A program made the translations under genes and the position numbers. A stretch of DNA of 64,000 bases from JANQPX01 sp050633905 (lineage in GTDB: Bacteria > Pseudomonadota > Alphaproteobacteria > Geminicoccales > Geminicoccaceae). This document shows positions 44,386 through 52,996 of the stretch, one piece after another. A model generated the notes under the pieces. That model ran no database searches and had not been told where the DNA came from. It saw nothing but the letters and a program-made list of their open reading frames with translations. Location: assembly GCA_050633905.1 (NCBI GenBank), contig JBOEHJ010000060.1, positions 135,067-199,066 of the forward strand, read 5' to 3'. The number at the start of each line of letters is the position of its first letter. Positions within the stretch are counted from its first letter, which is position 1.

Positions 44386-45840
44386 CGCTTCGATCATCTC
44401 TCGCACCTCAGCCGCCACGACCTTGCCCATGGCGTTGCGGGGTAGTGCCTCGACGAAGATGACATCCTTGGGATGCTTGTAGCGGGCCAGCTTCCCCATG
44501 AAGAGATTAAAGATCTCGTCTTTGCTTATCTCGGCAGAAGGCACGAGAACAGCAATTGGCACCTCGCCCCATTTGGCATCTGGCTTGCCGACCACAGCGG
44601 CCTCAGCGATGACTGGATGCGACCGCAGGACACGCTCCAACTCGGCCGGATAGATATTCTCGCCGCCTGAGATGATGACATGCTTGATCCGATCCTTGAA
44701 CCAGTAGAGCCCTGATGGGTCGCGCACAGCGACGTCGCCGGTGCGGAACCAGCGCCCTTTGAGAGCGCGCGCAGTGTCGTCCGGATCACGCCAATAACCG
44801 CCGAAGACGTTCTTCCCGCTGACCCAGATCTCGCCGGGCTCACCGTCAGGGGCATCGGTGCCATCTTCGCGGACCAACCTCACGCTGCAGGCAGCGCCAG
44901 CCCGACCGATGGAGCCGATTGTCGTCGTCGCTTCCTCGAGACGCTGATGGATCGCAAACGGTGCCGTTTCCGTTGCTCCGTAGATCTGGATCATCGGCAC
45001 GCCGCGATCGTAGACTGCCTCGATCAGATTGATCGGCACATCGGTCGAACCGATGGAAAGCGCACGCAGGCCGGAAAGGTCAACGTTGGCCCATTCCGTC
45101 GTTGCCATGATCGCTTGCAAGACGGTCGGCACCACGATGGCGAGATCGACCTTTTCCAAAGCCTTGCAGCCTGCAACCGGCTCGAATTTTTCATGGATGA
45201 CGACTGTTGCCCCGATGGAGAAGGCCGGCGTCGGCATGATGTTTAGACCGCCGACATGAAACAGCGGCAGCATGTTGAGGACAACGTCGTCAGGCGTCAT
45301 TCGATGAGCATCAACACTCATCGCAGCATTGGCGATCAATGCTGTTTGGGACAGAACCACACCTTTGGGCTTGCCGGTGGAGCCGGAGGTGTAGACGATC
45401 AGCATCGGATCGTCCTCACTCACTTCTTGTCGCAATTCCGCAAACGGTCCGATCGCCTCGCCGACCGCGAGGACACGCGGCCCGATTAAGCGTTTGGCAG
45501 GTTGTTCGAAATGGTCATCATGGATCAGTAATTTAGGTGAACAATTCTCGACGATGCCTGCGATCTCTGCCTCGGCGAGGCGCCAGTTCAACGGAACAAA
45601 AATCGCCCCGATCCGGGCACAGGCAAATAGCAGAAAAAAAACTTCGGGATGGTTCATGCCATACCAGACGATACGGTCGCCACGGCCGATCCCAGCACCA
45701 GCGAGTGCGCGTGCGCGTGCCTCGATCTCATTTGCCATCTCGGCATAGGTTAGTGACGTATCACCGAAGACCAATGCCTTTTTCTCTGATAACCGAGTGG
45801 CGGTGCCACCGGCGCGACTGATCCAGCGATCAATCGTCAT
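44377..45840 (-). CDS. Acyl-CoA synthetase (AMP-forming ligase)
   Basis: This 487-aa ANL-superfamily enzyme has the ATP-binding YTSGSTGKPKGVVLSQ near residue 146, the A5-like IYGATETAPFAIH, the A8 RWFRTGDVAVRDPSGLYWF and C-terminal PRNAMGKVVA with the catalytic Lys. It activates a carboxylic acid to its CoA thioester. Given its neighbours, an aromatic- or alicyclic-acid substrate is possible but unproven. ATG 45840 overlaps the ACAD stop by 11 bases, so translation is coupled. The longer frame to 45984 lies inside the upstream gene and is rejected. Confidence 0.9.
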   Translation of the reverse strand: MTIDRWISRAGGTATRLSEKKALVFGDTSLTYAEMANEIEARARALAGAGIGRGDRIVWYGMNHPEVFFLLFACARIGAIFVPLNWRLAEAEIAGIVENCSPKLLIHDDHFEQPAKRLIGPRVLAVGEAIGPFAELRQEVSEDDPMLIVYTSGSTGKPKGVVLSQTALIANAAMSVDAHRMTPDDVVLNMLPLFHVGGLNIMPTPAFSIGATVVIHEKFEPVAGCKALEKVDLAIVVPTVLQAIMATTEWANVDLSGLRALSIGSTDVPINLIEAVYDRGVPMIQIYGATETAPFAIHQRLEEATTTIGSIGRAGAACSVRLVREDGTDAPDGEPGEIWVSGKNVFGGYWRDPDDTARALKGRWFRTGDVAVRDPSGLYWFKDRIKHVIISGGENIYPAELERVLRSHPVIAEAAVVGKPDAKWGEVPIAVLVPSAEISKDEIFNLFMGKLARYKHPKDVIFVEALPRNAMGKVVAAEVREMIEALT

Positions 45841-47080
45841 CCATTTCGCCTGCCTCGTAGAGAGCGCCTTTGCCGAGCATGTCGAGGCAGAGTTCCGCCG
45901 TCCAAGGCAGCATGAGCGAGCCGCAGCGGCTATCCCGATAAAGCCGTTCCATCGGCAAGCTGCGCAGCATGGATTGCCCGCCACAAGTTCGGATCGCGAG
46001 CTGTGCCAACTCGTTGGCGTTCTCCATCACGGTATGCTGAGCGACCCAGGCGCGCATCAGGCTGTCCTTTGACGGATCGGGTCTCGCCTCCGAGATCGCC
46101 TGGAACCAGATGGACTTCGTCTGCTCCAGCATGACCCGCATCTGGGCAACAGCGAGCTGTTTGGTCGGGTACATCCTGCGCTTGACCGGCGGTGTGCCGG
46201 GGACCTCGCCGCGAAGATAGGCGATGGTAAAATCATAGCAGGCCTGCGCGATGCCCATATAGGATGGTGTGAGTGTCATGAACATATGCGGCCAGCGTGT
46301 CGCCGCTTCGGGGTAGACACCCTGTGGCATCAACTGCGCCTCATCCGGCACGACGACATCCTCGAAGATGAGGGTTCGGGAGACCGTGCCACGCATGCCG
46401 AGCGGATCCCAATCGCCGACCACCTTCACACCTCCGGCATCGGCCGGAATGGCGATATACATCGTGTTACGGCGGGACGGCGCGTCGTCTGGCTTTTGCA
46501 AGGCGGTGCAAAGGGCACCGTAATAATCCGCATGACCTGAAAGCGAGGCGAAAATCTTCTTGCCGTTGATCCGCCAGCCACCATCGAACTTGAGTGCTGT
46601 CGTACCGAACGCCTTGAACCCGGCAGCAGCAGCACCGCCTTCCGAGAAAGGCTGCGCGTAGATTTTGCCCTCCTCGACGATGCGCGCGTAATGCCGTTTG
46701 CGCATGGCGTGATGTTCAGCGCGAATCTCGTCCGAAAGCTCGAGGCGATCCAGCAAATCACCGGTCCAGAGACAAGACGAAACATGCATGTTGAAGGTCA
46801 GCGCTGTCGCGCCGCAATAACGTCCGATCTCGGCTGCCGTCATCATGTAGGTCTTGAGATCCGCGCCGAGGCCACCCTCGCTTTTCGGAATGCAGATGGC
46901 CAATAGCCCCGCGTCAGCCATGTCCTTATAGTTCTCAGTCGGAAAGGCAGCATCCCGATCGTAACGAGACGCTCGCGGCGCGAATTTTTCGGCAGCCAAC
47001 TCACGGGCGAGGGTGCCGAGTTCCGCCTGCTGCGGCGTGAGGTTCCAGGCCTCCGGATCGAAGATCGGCGCATCTGTCAT
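45830..47080 (-). CDS. Acyl-CoA-dehydrogenase-fold flavoprotein, atypical
   Basis: This 416-aa protein has the ACAD fold: N-terminal LARELAAEKFAPRASRYD, ICIPKSEGGLGADLKTYM, GGWRINGKKIFASLSGHADY and the FAD-site TVSRTLIFEDVVVPDEA. The C-terminal region where medium-chain ACADs carry the catalytic Glu (YEGT-type loop) reads GSLMLPWTAELCL, so that Glu is absent; members with an alternative Glu elsewhere or monooxygenase-like relatives (DszC/HpaH type) remain possible. The substrate is unknown. ATG 47080 overlaps the upstream hydrolase stop (ATGA). Confidence 0.8.
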   Translation of the reverse strand: MTDAPIFDPEAWNLTPQQAELGTLARELAAEKFAPRASRYDRDAAFPTENYKDMADAGLLAICIPKSEGGLGADLKTYMMTAAEIGRYCGATALTFNMHVSSCLWTGDLLDRLELSDEIRAEHHAMRKRHYARIVEEGKIYAQPFSEGGAAAAGFKAFGTTALKFDGGWRINGKKIFASLSGHADYYGALCTALQKPDDAPSRRNTMYIAIPADAGGVKVVGDWDPLGMRGTVSRTLIFEDVVVPDEAQLMPQGVYPEAATRWPHMFMTLTPSYMGIAQACYDFTIAYLRGEVPGTPPVKRRMYPTKQLAVAQMRVMLEQTKSIWFQAISEARPDPSKDSLMRAWVAQHTVMENANELAQLAIRTCGGQSMLRSLPMERLYRDSRCGSLMLPWTAELCLDMLGKGALYEAGEMDDD

Positions 47081-47850
47081 CGAGCCATTTTCCCATAAAA
47101 GCCATTCAAGATCGCGTTCACTTGGCCGGGCGCCTCTTGATTGATCATGTGACCAGCGCCGACGATCTCGTGGTACTCGGCATGGGCGAATTTCGCCGCC
47201 ATCTTTTGCATGGTTCGGGCGGGGACATTTTGATCCTCCGATCCTGCGATTAAACAGGTGGGGACGTCGATGTCGCCAAGATCGTTGTGACGATCGAAGG
47301 TGACCAAGCAAGAGAGTATGTTGCGCCAGGTCGAAGCTGGCACCATCTTCATCACGGATTCGACTTTCTTGACAGCAGCCTTGTCGGCGACGGATCCCAC
47401 AATATTCGGTGCGGCCAGCGCCGCCATCTCCACCATGGTTTGACCAGCGTCGAGCGAAGCGAGGCGCGCTTTAAGAAACGTTTCCTTGAAACCTTCATCG
47501 CGTCCACCGAAACGTGATGTGGTGCCTATCAGCGCAAGGGATCGAACGTGATCCGGTCGTCGCATAGCATGCTCGATCGCAACCATGCCACCGATCGAGT
47601 GACCGAGCAAATGGGCGCTCTTCAGACCGAGCGCGTCGATCAGACTGGCCAGCGCTTCGGAGAGGCCGGCGAAGGTCAGGGGGCGCGTATCGCTGTCGCC
47701 ATAGCCGGGCATGTTCCAAGCGATCATGCGGTACCCGTCCAGGCCCTGGAGCTGATCGCAAAAACTCTCCTTGCCCCCACCGATGCCATGGAGGCAGATG
47801 ATGGGTGGTCCATCGCCTTGTTCGGAAAAATCGATCCCGGCAGCGATCAT
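47077..47850 (-). CDS. Alpha/beta hydrolase
   Basis: This 257-aa serine hydrolase has oxyanion-hole region CLHGIGGGKESF, the nucleophile elbow GHSIGG (Ser near residue 94), the acid in AGSEDQNVPA and His in GAGHMINQEAP. The family cleaves esters, amides and C-C bonds (for example NicD-type N-formylmaleamate deformylase or meta-cleavage product hydrolases). In this operon it overlaps the NicX-like gene upstream by 4 bases, so a hydrolytic step on a ring-opened product is the likely job, as inferred. Confidence 0.85.
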   Translation of the reverse strand: MIAAGIDFSEQGDGPPIICLHGIGGGKESFCDQLQGLDGYRMIAWNMPGYGDSDTRPLTFAGLSEALASLIDALGLKSAHLLGHSIGGMVAIEHAMRRPDHVRSLALIGTTSRFGGRDEGFKETFLKARLASLDAGQTMVEMAALAAPNIVGSVADKAAVKKVESVMKMVPASTWRNILSCLVTFDRHNDLGDIDVPTCLIAGSEDQNVPARTMQKMAAKFAHAEYHEIVGAGHMINQEAPGQVNAILNGFYGKMAR

Positions 47851-48881
47851 TTGAGCTTGCCCTTCTCGACCACTGACACGTCATCGAGAAAAACATCACA
47901 GCCCATCATCGGCAGATCGAAATGGCCGCGGGTGAAACGCCCGGCAAACTCGTTGGCCCCCGTCGAATATAAAAAATTCCCGGCGACAGCGCGAAGCTCC
48001 GTGCCGTTGGTGTCCCGTTGATCGTACATGGTCAACGCCTCGTAGCAGGCGCTGGGATTGAACCCCCAACCAACATGCGAGGTGGCATAGGCGTCCTTGT
48101 CGCCAAAGGCCTGGAAGTAATCGCGCATTAAAGCGGCATCGACGCCGCTACCCTCGATCCTGGTGACATAATCATCCTCGATGATCAAATCGACAGCACT
48201 TTCGAAGTAGCGTTTAAACGTGAGATTCATATCGCCTGGGCGGTAGGCAAGACGTCCGTTAACGGCACCCGCATTCGGAAAGCTGACGACGATCCCGCCA
48301 GGCCAATGAGCAAGCGTGCCGGGCCGATCGGTCCACCCCCAAACGCCGACCGTCGTCGCGCCCTCCATGGCGACCACAAGCTCGGTGCCCGCCTCGGAAA
48401 GAACGGTCATCACATTGGCCGCCCGGCAGCGGGCGACAGCTTCCCTGGCACGTTCCTTCAGGTCGGCCGTCGGGACGAGACGGGCAAGGGCTTCCGGATG
48501 CTCGTTCGAGACGGTCATAATCCGCGCACCGCCCTTCAAGATGGCCGCCGTCTCCTTGGCATGCATCAGGCCTTCAAGGGTGAGATCGATCACCACATCG
48601 GAGGCAGCCAGCGCCTCCACAGCAACTTGTTGTCCGGACAGTGTTAGCGATGCGCCGGATGAACGTAGAATAGGACCGACTGAGGCCGACGGCGTCGGCA
48701 CTTGCAGGTGAAAGCTGGAGAGGCCGAGACGCTGGAGCGCCAGTTCTGCCAGATGGATCGTCAAGGGGCGCGATTGCGTTTCGGATAGGATAACGACCTG
48801 CTCGTCCGCCCTGATCTTGCAGAGCTGGAACACCTTGCCGAAGGCATCGATCCATGCCCCCTCGATTCGATCTGTCAACAT
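47847..48881 (-). CDS. NicX-like (2,5-dihydroxypyridine 5,6-dioxygenase/M29-fold) enzyme
   Basis: This 344-aa protein resembles NicX of Pseudomonas putida, an extradiol-like non-haem Fe(II) enzyme of the M29 leucyl-aminopeptidase fold. The presumed iron ligands are present: His269 in SHVGWGFNP, His320 and Asp322 in GHFDLPMMG, matching the NicX H265/H318/D320 triad as I recall it. The end GCDVFLDDVSVV also matches. It starts the tight operon (overlap of 4 bases with the hydrolase). It likely opens a hydroxypyridine or related ring; alternatively it is a peptidase-like relative. Confidence 0.75.
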   Translation of the reverse strand: MLTDRIEGAWIDAFGKVFQLCKIRADEQVVILSETQSRPLTIHLAELALQRLGLSSFHLQVPTPSASVGPILRSSGASLTLSGQQVAVEALAASDVVIDLTLEGLMHAKETAAILKGGARIMTVSNEHPEALARLVPTADLKERAREAVARCRAANVMTVLSEAGTELVVAMEGATTVGVWGWTDRPGTLAHWPGGIVVSFPNAGAVNGRLAYRPGDMNLTFKRYFESAVDLIIEDDYVTRIEGSGVDAALMRDYFQAFGDKDAYATSHVGWGFNPSACYEALTMYDQRDTNGTELRAVAGNFLYSTGANEFAGRFTRGHFDLPMMGCDVFLDDVSVVEKGKLK

Positions 48882-49129
48882 CGCTGCCCTCCGTCTATCC
48901 GACTGTACAGAAAAACGGAACCGATGACAGCGGAGACGATCTCACACGACAAATGCCTACGTTCAAAGCCACAACACTGCTTGGCATGAACGGCATCAAA
49001 CGCCCCGAGAGGGATGCGATGTCCCTCCAACCTCACCAACGCGTCGATGTCCAGCAGCCAAGCGCCGCTTGGCTTGGGAGGGAGTGAGGCGTAGAGTTTA
49101 TAGGACTAAAATAAATCAGGGAGATGACC

Positions 49130-49564
49130 ATGGCTAAGCATTCTGGGGGATGTGATCACGTTCATACGCAATCCGATGCCGATCCGATCGACTGTCATAC
49201 TTGTCACTGTTCCGTCTGCAAGGGCGTAACCGGGCAGGACACAACACATGTCGTGTTCTTCAATCATGGCGATCTGGCGGTCGACAATCCGAATGGCCTG
49301 AACCGAGTGCCCTTCAACGCTGCCAATCCCGACGGCCCGCTGGAACTTTGCGTCTGCAAGGACTGTGGCACGCCGATCATGCTCGATGACAAGCAGGCAC
49401 GCATTCGGGCAGTGGTGCCGAATTTGATGGGTCACGATGCGGAAAGCTTGGCTGCCACCTATCACGCGTTTTTCGATCCGAACAGCGGCGTGCCCTGGCC
49501 GAGCGATGGTCGCCCGGTGCATTCAGGCCTGCATCCGGATTTCGTCTGGCCAGATCCGAAATAA
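49130..49564 (+). CDS. GFA/CENP-V-domain protein
   Basis: This 144-aa protein has the glutathione-dependent formaldehyde-activating (GFA) zinc fold, with Cys pairs CHTCHCSVCKG near the N-terminus and CVCKDCGTPIML later. The family name derives from S-hydroxymethylglutathione-forming enzymes but most members have no proven activity. The N-terminal GGCDHVHTQSD is atypical. AGGGAG precedes ATG 49130 with 6 bases; the ATG at 49124 is too close. It stands alone. Confidence 0.8.
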   Translation: MAKHSGGCDHVHTQSDADPIDCHTCHCSVCKGVTGQDTTHVVFFNHGDLAVDNPNGLNRVPFNAANPDGPLELCVCKDCGTPIMLDDKQARIRAVVPNLMGHDAESLAATYHAFFDPNSGVPWPSDGRPVHSGLHPDFVWPDPK

Positions 49565-50106
49565 GTGGCGTGGCCATGTCAGTAACGTTTGCCGTTGTCG
49601 CTGAACGGCGCTGATGCAACCGCCTCCATCGGCTTAACGGTGGGGGCGGTATTTTTAAAGATCAGAGAAGCGGTGGCCGCGGCAAACGCGGTAATGACGG
49701 AAGACCACAGGGAACACCTGGCAGGACGCGACAGGGTTGTGGCGGCCGGGGCCCTAGCGGCGGAGCACAAGCGCTGACGGTCACGCTCAATAGAATGATG
49801 GCCAAACAGAGGCGCATGATCGGTTTCTCCCAAAGGGGTTTGGATATTTCTTTGCGTTTTTGGTTCGGCAATAAGAATGGCGATCACTGTTTCGAACTGA
49901 CGTTGGTATCGCCGGCTTGAGCGCCAGGGTCTGTGAGGCAGATCACACATCCCAAAAAGAGAGGCAGCGTCTCAAATGAAAGCCTTCTTGAGATTATCAT
50001 GCCATAGGAATTTTTTCTACATTTCGTGTTCTTGACCCGCTAAGAAAAAGAATTCTCAGATCGATCATTGGTAGGGTATGAAGCTGTTCTGATGAGGAGT
50101 TGGCCC
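49565..50106. other. Gap before davA
   Basis: This 542-base gap has a candidate 51-aa lipoprotein gene on the minus strand (49662-49817). Near the davA start is an AGGAG ribosome binding site (50095-50099). No repeat of the dispersed families was seen. Confidence 0.4.
49662..49817 (-). CDS. Small proline-rich lipoprotein, 51 aa
   Basis: ATG 49817 opens a frame that begins with a basic residue, a hydrophobic core and the lipobox VSAC (MRLCLAIILLSVTVSAC), followed by a Pro/Leu/Arg-rich mature part of about 33 residues. GGGAG lies 9 bases upstream. A longer overlapping frame on the same strand in another phase is judged a shadow. No family is recognised; tiny proline-rich lipoproteins of this kind occur in alphaproteobacteria as entericidin-like or structural molecules. 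Confidence 0.4.
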   Translation of the reverse strand: MRLCLAIILLSVTVSACAPPLGPRPPQPCRVLPGVPCGLPSLPRLPRPPLL

Positions 50107-50919
50107 TTGCGTATTGCGCTTTTACAGACGGCACCGGTTATCGAGAAGGTCGAGGCAGCTCTGGCTGTGCTTGATGAGGCTGCTGGGCGGGCGGCTAAAG
50201 CGGGGGCGGCGATTTTGGTGACGCCTGAGATGTATCTCACGGGTTATGCGATTGGGGTTGAGGCGTTGCAGCGACTGGCCGAGGCCGAGGATGGGCCGAT
50301 TTGGGAGGCTGTCGGTGGGATTGCGAAACGTCATCGGATCGCGCTGCTTTGTGGCGGGCCAATGCGCTGTGAGGATGGCGGGATCTACAACACCGTCCAG
50401 TTCCGTGGACCCGAAGGAGCGCTGCTTAAAAGTTACCAAAAAACGCATCTGTTCGGCGATGTCGACCGGCGTCAGTTCAAGGCGGGAAATGCACTGTCCA
50501 ATATTTTGGATTTCGAAGGATGGGCGCTTGGTTTTGCGATTTGTTACGACATAGAATTTCCCGAAGTTGCCCGAGCACTCGCTCTTAGGGGGGCTGATGC
50601 GATTTTGGTGCCGACAGCCAACATGGTCCCCTTCGATAGCGTCGCCACGAGATTGGTGCCAGCGCGCAGCGAGGAGAATGGCCTTTATGTCGCCTATGCC
50701 AATTATTGCGGGGCGGACGCCGCCTTCGATTACTGCGGCCTTTCCTGCCTCACCGGCCCCGACGGTCAAGATATTGCCAGAGCCGGTCGCGGCCCGGAAT
50801 TGATCACCGCCGATCTATCGAAGGATGCTCTAGCACAGGCACGGCAGGCCGCGACCTATCTGGCCGATCGCAGAGGCGATCTTTATACTGACAATGATGA
50901 TCAACAAGAAAAACCCTGA
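50107..50919 (+). CDS. davA: 5-aminovaleramidase (nitrilase-family amidase)
   Basis: This 270-aa carbon-nitrogen hydrolase has Glu in ILVTPEMYLTGY, Lys in SYQKTHLFGD, and Cys in FAICYDIEFPE, the nitrilase-superfamily triad. The sequence aligns by eye to Pseudomonas putida DavA (EMxLTGY, KTHLFG, CYDIEFPE, ANYCGA), which converts 5-aminovaleramide to 5-aminovalerate. TTG 50107 (MRIALLQ) is chosen as the start because AGGAG is 7 bases upstream and the N-terminus matches DavA; longer frames to 50068 or ATG 50092 are less consistent. It abuts davB directly. A 4-guanidinobutyramide amidase function is the other possibility. Confidence 0.9.
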   Translation: MRIALLQTAPVIEKVEAALAVLDEAAGRAAKAGAAILVTPEMYLTGYAIGVEALQRLAEAEDGPIWEAVGGIAKRHRIALLCGGPMRCEDGGIYNTVQFRGPEGALLKSYQKTHLFGDVDRRQFKAGNALSNILDFEGWALGFAICYDIEFPEVARALALRGADAILVPTANMVPFDSVATRLVPARSEENGLYVAYANYCGADAAFDYCGLSCLTGPDGQDIARAGRGPELITADLSKDALAQARQAATYLADRRGDLYTDNDDQQEKP

Positions 50920-52578
50920 ATGACCATCGAAAAACACGTCACGGCCTTCGGGCCTGATTTTCCTTTCGCCTATGATCAATGGCTCAACCATCCCTCCGGT
51001 CTCGGGGCCCTGCCGAATGACCGGATGGGCGGCCGCGTCGCGATCATCGGCGCCGGGATTTCCGGTCTGGTCGCTGGCTATGAGCTGATGCGCCTTGGGC
51101 TTCGTCCGGTCTTTTATGAAGCGGGACAACTTGGCGGCCGTCTTCGCTCCCAGCCCTTCGAAGGAGCGGATGGCATCGTTGCTGAGCTTGGAGGGATGCG
51201 CTTTCCCAAGTCAGCCAGAGGCTTTTACCACTATGCCGATCTCGTCGGCCTAGAGACCCGGCCGTTTCCCAACCCCTTGAGTACCGCGGCAGGCTCGACG
51301 GTCATCGATCTCGAAGGTATTCGCTATTACGCCAAAACATTGGCCGATCTGCCGCAGATTTTTCAAGAAGTTGCCAAGGCTTACGATGCAGCGCTGGAAG
51401 GGGGTGCTGATCTCACGGCGTTGAAAACCGCCATTCGCGGACGCGACGTCAGCAGAATTAAGGCGATCTGGAACCCCTTGGTCAAAGCCTGGGACGAGCG
51501 CACCTATTACGACTTCATCACCTCATCGGAGGCATTCTCAAACCTTTCGTTCCGGCACCGGGAGATTTTTGGGCAAGTTGGGTTCGGCACTGGCGGCTGG
51601 GACAGCGATTTTCCCAATTCAATGCTCGAAATCTTGCGGGTAAGCGCCACCGAGCAGGAAGAAGACCAGCAGCTGATCGTCGGTGGTGCCGAGCAGCTGG
51701 CCCATCGGCTTTGGCATCATGTTCCGGAAGATGGTGCCTATTGGCCTGGTGGAACCAACCTTTCCGCCCTTAATCACGGCGCCCCGCGCCCGGCTGCCAA
51801 ACGTATTTTTCGAACCAACATGGACAAGCTCCAGATCACCGATCGCTGGGGACGGACCGACGATTTTCTAGCCATTGTCGCAACGACACAAAGCTGGTTG
51901 CTCACCACCTCAATCGATACCGAAGAACGCCTCTTTGATCACAAGCTTTGGATGGCGCTGGACCGCACCCGCTATATGCAATCCTCCAAGACCTTCGTCA
52001 TGGTCGATCGTCCCTTTTGGAAGGATAAGGACCCGAAAACCGGCCGCGATATCATGTCGATGACCCTGACCGATCGTTTGACCCGCGGCACCTATCTTTT
52101 CGACAATGGGCCAGGCAAGCCTGGCGTCATCTGCCTCACCTATTCCTGGATGGCGGATGCGATGAAGATGCTCCCGCTCAGGGCGGAAAGGCGGGTCGAC
52201 CTGGCGCTCGGCGCTTTGTCCAAGATCTACCCGAACGTCGATATCGCCGCCCATATCATCGGCGATCCGATCACGGTGAGCTGGGAGAATGATCGGCATT
52301 TCTTAGGGGCATTCAAAGGAGCCTTGCCCGGCCATTACCGCTACAATCAACGCATGTATGGCCATTTCATGCACCGCGGTTCGCCACCGGAACGCAGGGG
52401 CATCTTTCTGGCTGGCGACGATGTCAGCTGGACGCCCGGCTGGGCCGAAGGGGCTGTACAGACAGCATTGAACGCGACCTGGGGCGTGATGGCTCATCTT
52501 GGCGGCCAAACATCAAAGGACAATCCCGGCCCAGGCGACCTCTATCCGGAGATCGGCCCAATCGAATTACCGGCATAG
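50920..52578 (+). CDS. davB: L-lysine 2-monooxygenase-type flavoprotein
   Basis: This 552-aa FAD amine-oxidase-fold enzyme closely follows P. putida DavB: FGPDFPFAYDQWLNHPSGLG at the start, AIIGAGISGLVAGYE (GxGxxG at 44-49), GGRLRSQPFEGADGIVAELG, the FGTGGWDSDFPNSMLEI core and GDDVSWTPGWAEGAVQTALN at the FAD C-terminal site. DavB decarboxylates lysine oxidatively to 5-aminovaleramide; homologues act on arginine (giving 4-guanidinobutyramide) or tryptophan (indoleacetamide). The start ATG touches the davA TGA. It converges on the ureohydrolase operon. Confidence 0.95.
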   Translation: MTIEKHVTAFGPDFPFAYDQWLNHPSGLGALPNDRMGGRVAIIGAGISGLVAGYELMRLGLRPVFYEAGQLGGRLRSQPFEGADGIVAELGGMRFPKSARGFYHYADLVGLETRPFPNPLSTAAGSTVIDLEGIRYYAKTLADLPQIFQEVAKAYDAALEGGADLTALKTAIRGRDVSRIKAIWNPLVKAWDERTYYDFITSSEAFSNLSFRHREIFGQVGFGTGGWDSDFPNSMLEILRVSATEQEEDQQLIVGGAEQLAHRLWHHVPEDGAYWPGGTNLSALNHGAPRPAAKRIFRTNMDKLQITDRWGRTDDFLAIVATTQSWLLTTSIDTEERLFDHKLWMALDRTRYMQSSKTFVMVDRPFWKDKDPKTGRDIMSMTLTDRLTRGTYLFDNGPGKPGVICLTYSWMADAMKMLPLRAERRVDLALGALSKIYPNVDIAAHIIGDPITVSWENDRHFLGAFKGALPGHYRYNQRMYGHFMHRGSPPERRGIFLAGDDVSWTPGWAEGAVQTALNATWGVMAHLGGQTSKDNPGPGDLYPEIGPIELPA

Positions 52579-52996
52579 CGGAAAAATTTCCGCTGACTGG
52601 TGCATTATTACTCCATGACAGGCAAGGCGTCAGTCTCGTTCACCACACCACCTCGCCGAATGCATAGAATCCGTATGACGGGGCATCTTCAACCTCACGT
52701 TAGCCCTGCCCCGGCAAAAAGCTTCTTGATCCATGCGATCCTGGGAATTCCACCGCCTGCGCAACAGGAAAAATTGGGCTCGGACGCCCAGGATCATATG
52801 GACCAGAGCCTGAGCATGGCGGCGCATGGTGAAGATAAGGTGCATTGGGACCGCGTTGATCGACTTGCTTGCCAATGATGATCAAACCTTTTTTCGATCA
52901 ATGCGCCGGAGCGCGTGCGTATCGATAAGGAGGGTCGTCCTCATGTTCATGAGTTCGCCGACGGCTTTGGAAAGCGTCATCATGTCGAGAGCAGAT
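52579..52996. other. Convergent spacer with family-1 palindrome
   Basis: This 418-base spacer between davB and the ureohydrolase contains copy F (52727-52806). No gene was supported; short frames crossing the repeat are shadows. Confidence 0.6.
52727..52806. repeat. Palindromic element, family 1, copy F
   Basis: The left arm TTGATCCATGCGATCCTGGG pairs with CCCAGGATCATATGGACCAG at the right end; two mismatches make the outer part less perfect. It lies between convergent 3' ends of davB and the ureohydrolase. A CGTTAGCCCTGCC flank stands in for GTTAACC upstream. Confidence 0.85.

Noticed and set aside
48899..48910. CTGTACAG palindrome upstream of the NicX-like operon
   Set aside because: An 8-base palindrome is expected by chance at this frequency; no promoter elements or flanking symmetry support it.
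49579..49950. 123-codon minus-strand frame overlapping the small lipoprotein
   Set aside because: It has no signal peptide or RBS, and the alternative phase gives a clean lipoprotein start.
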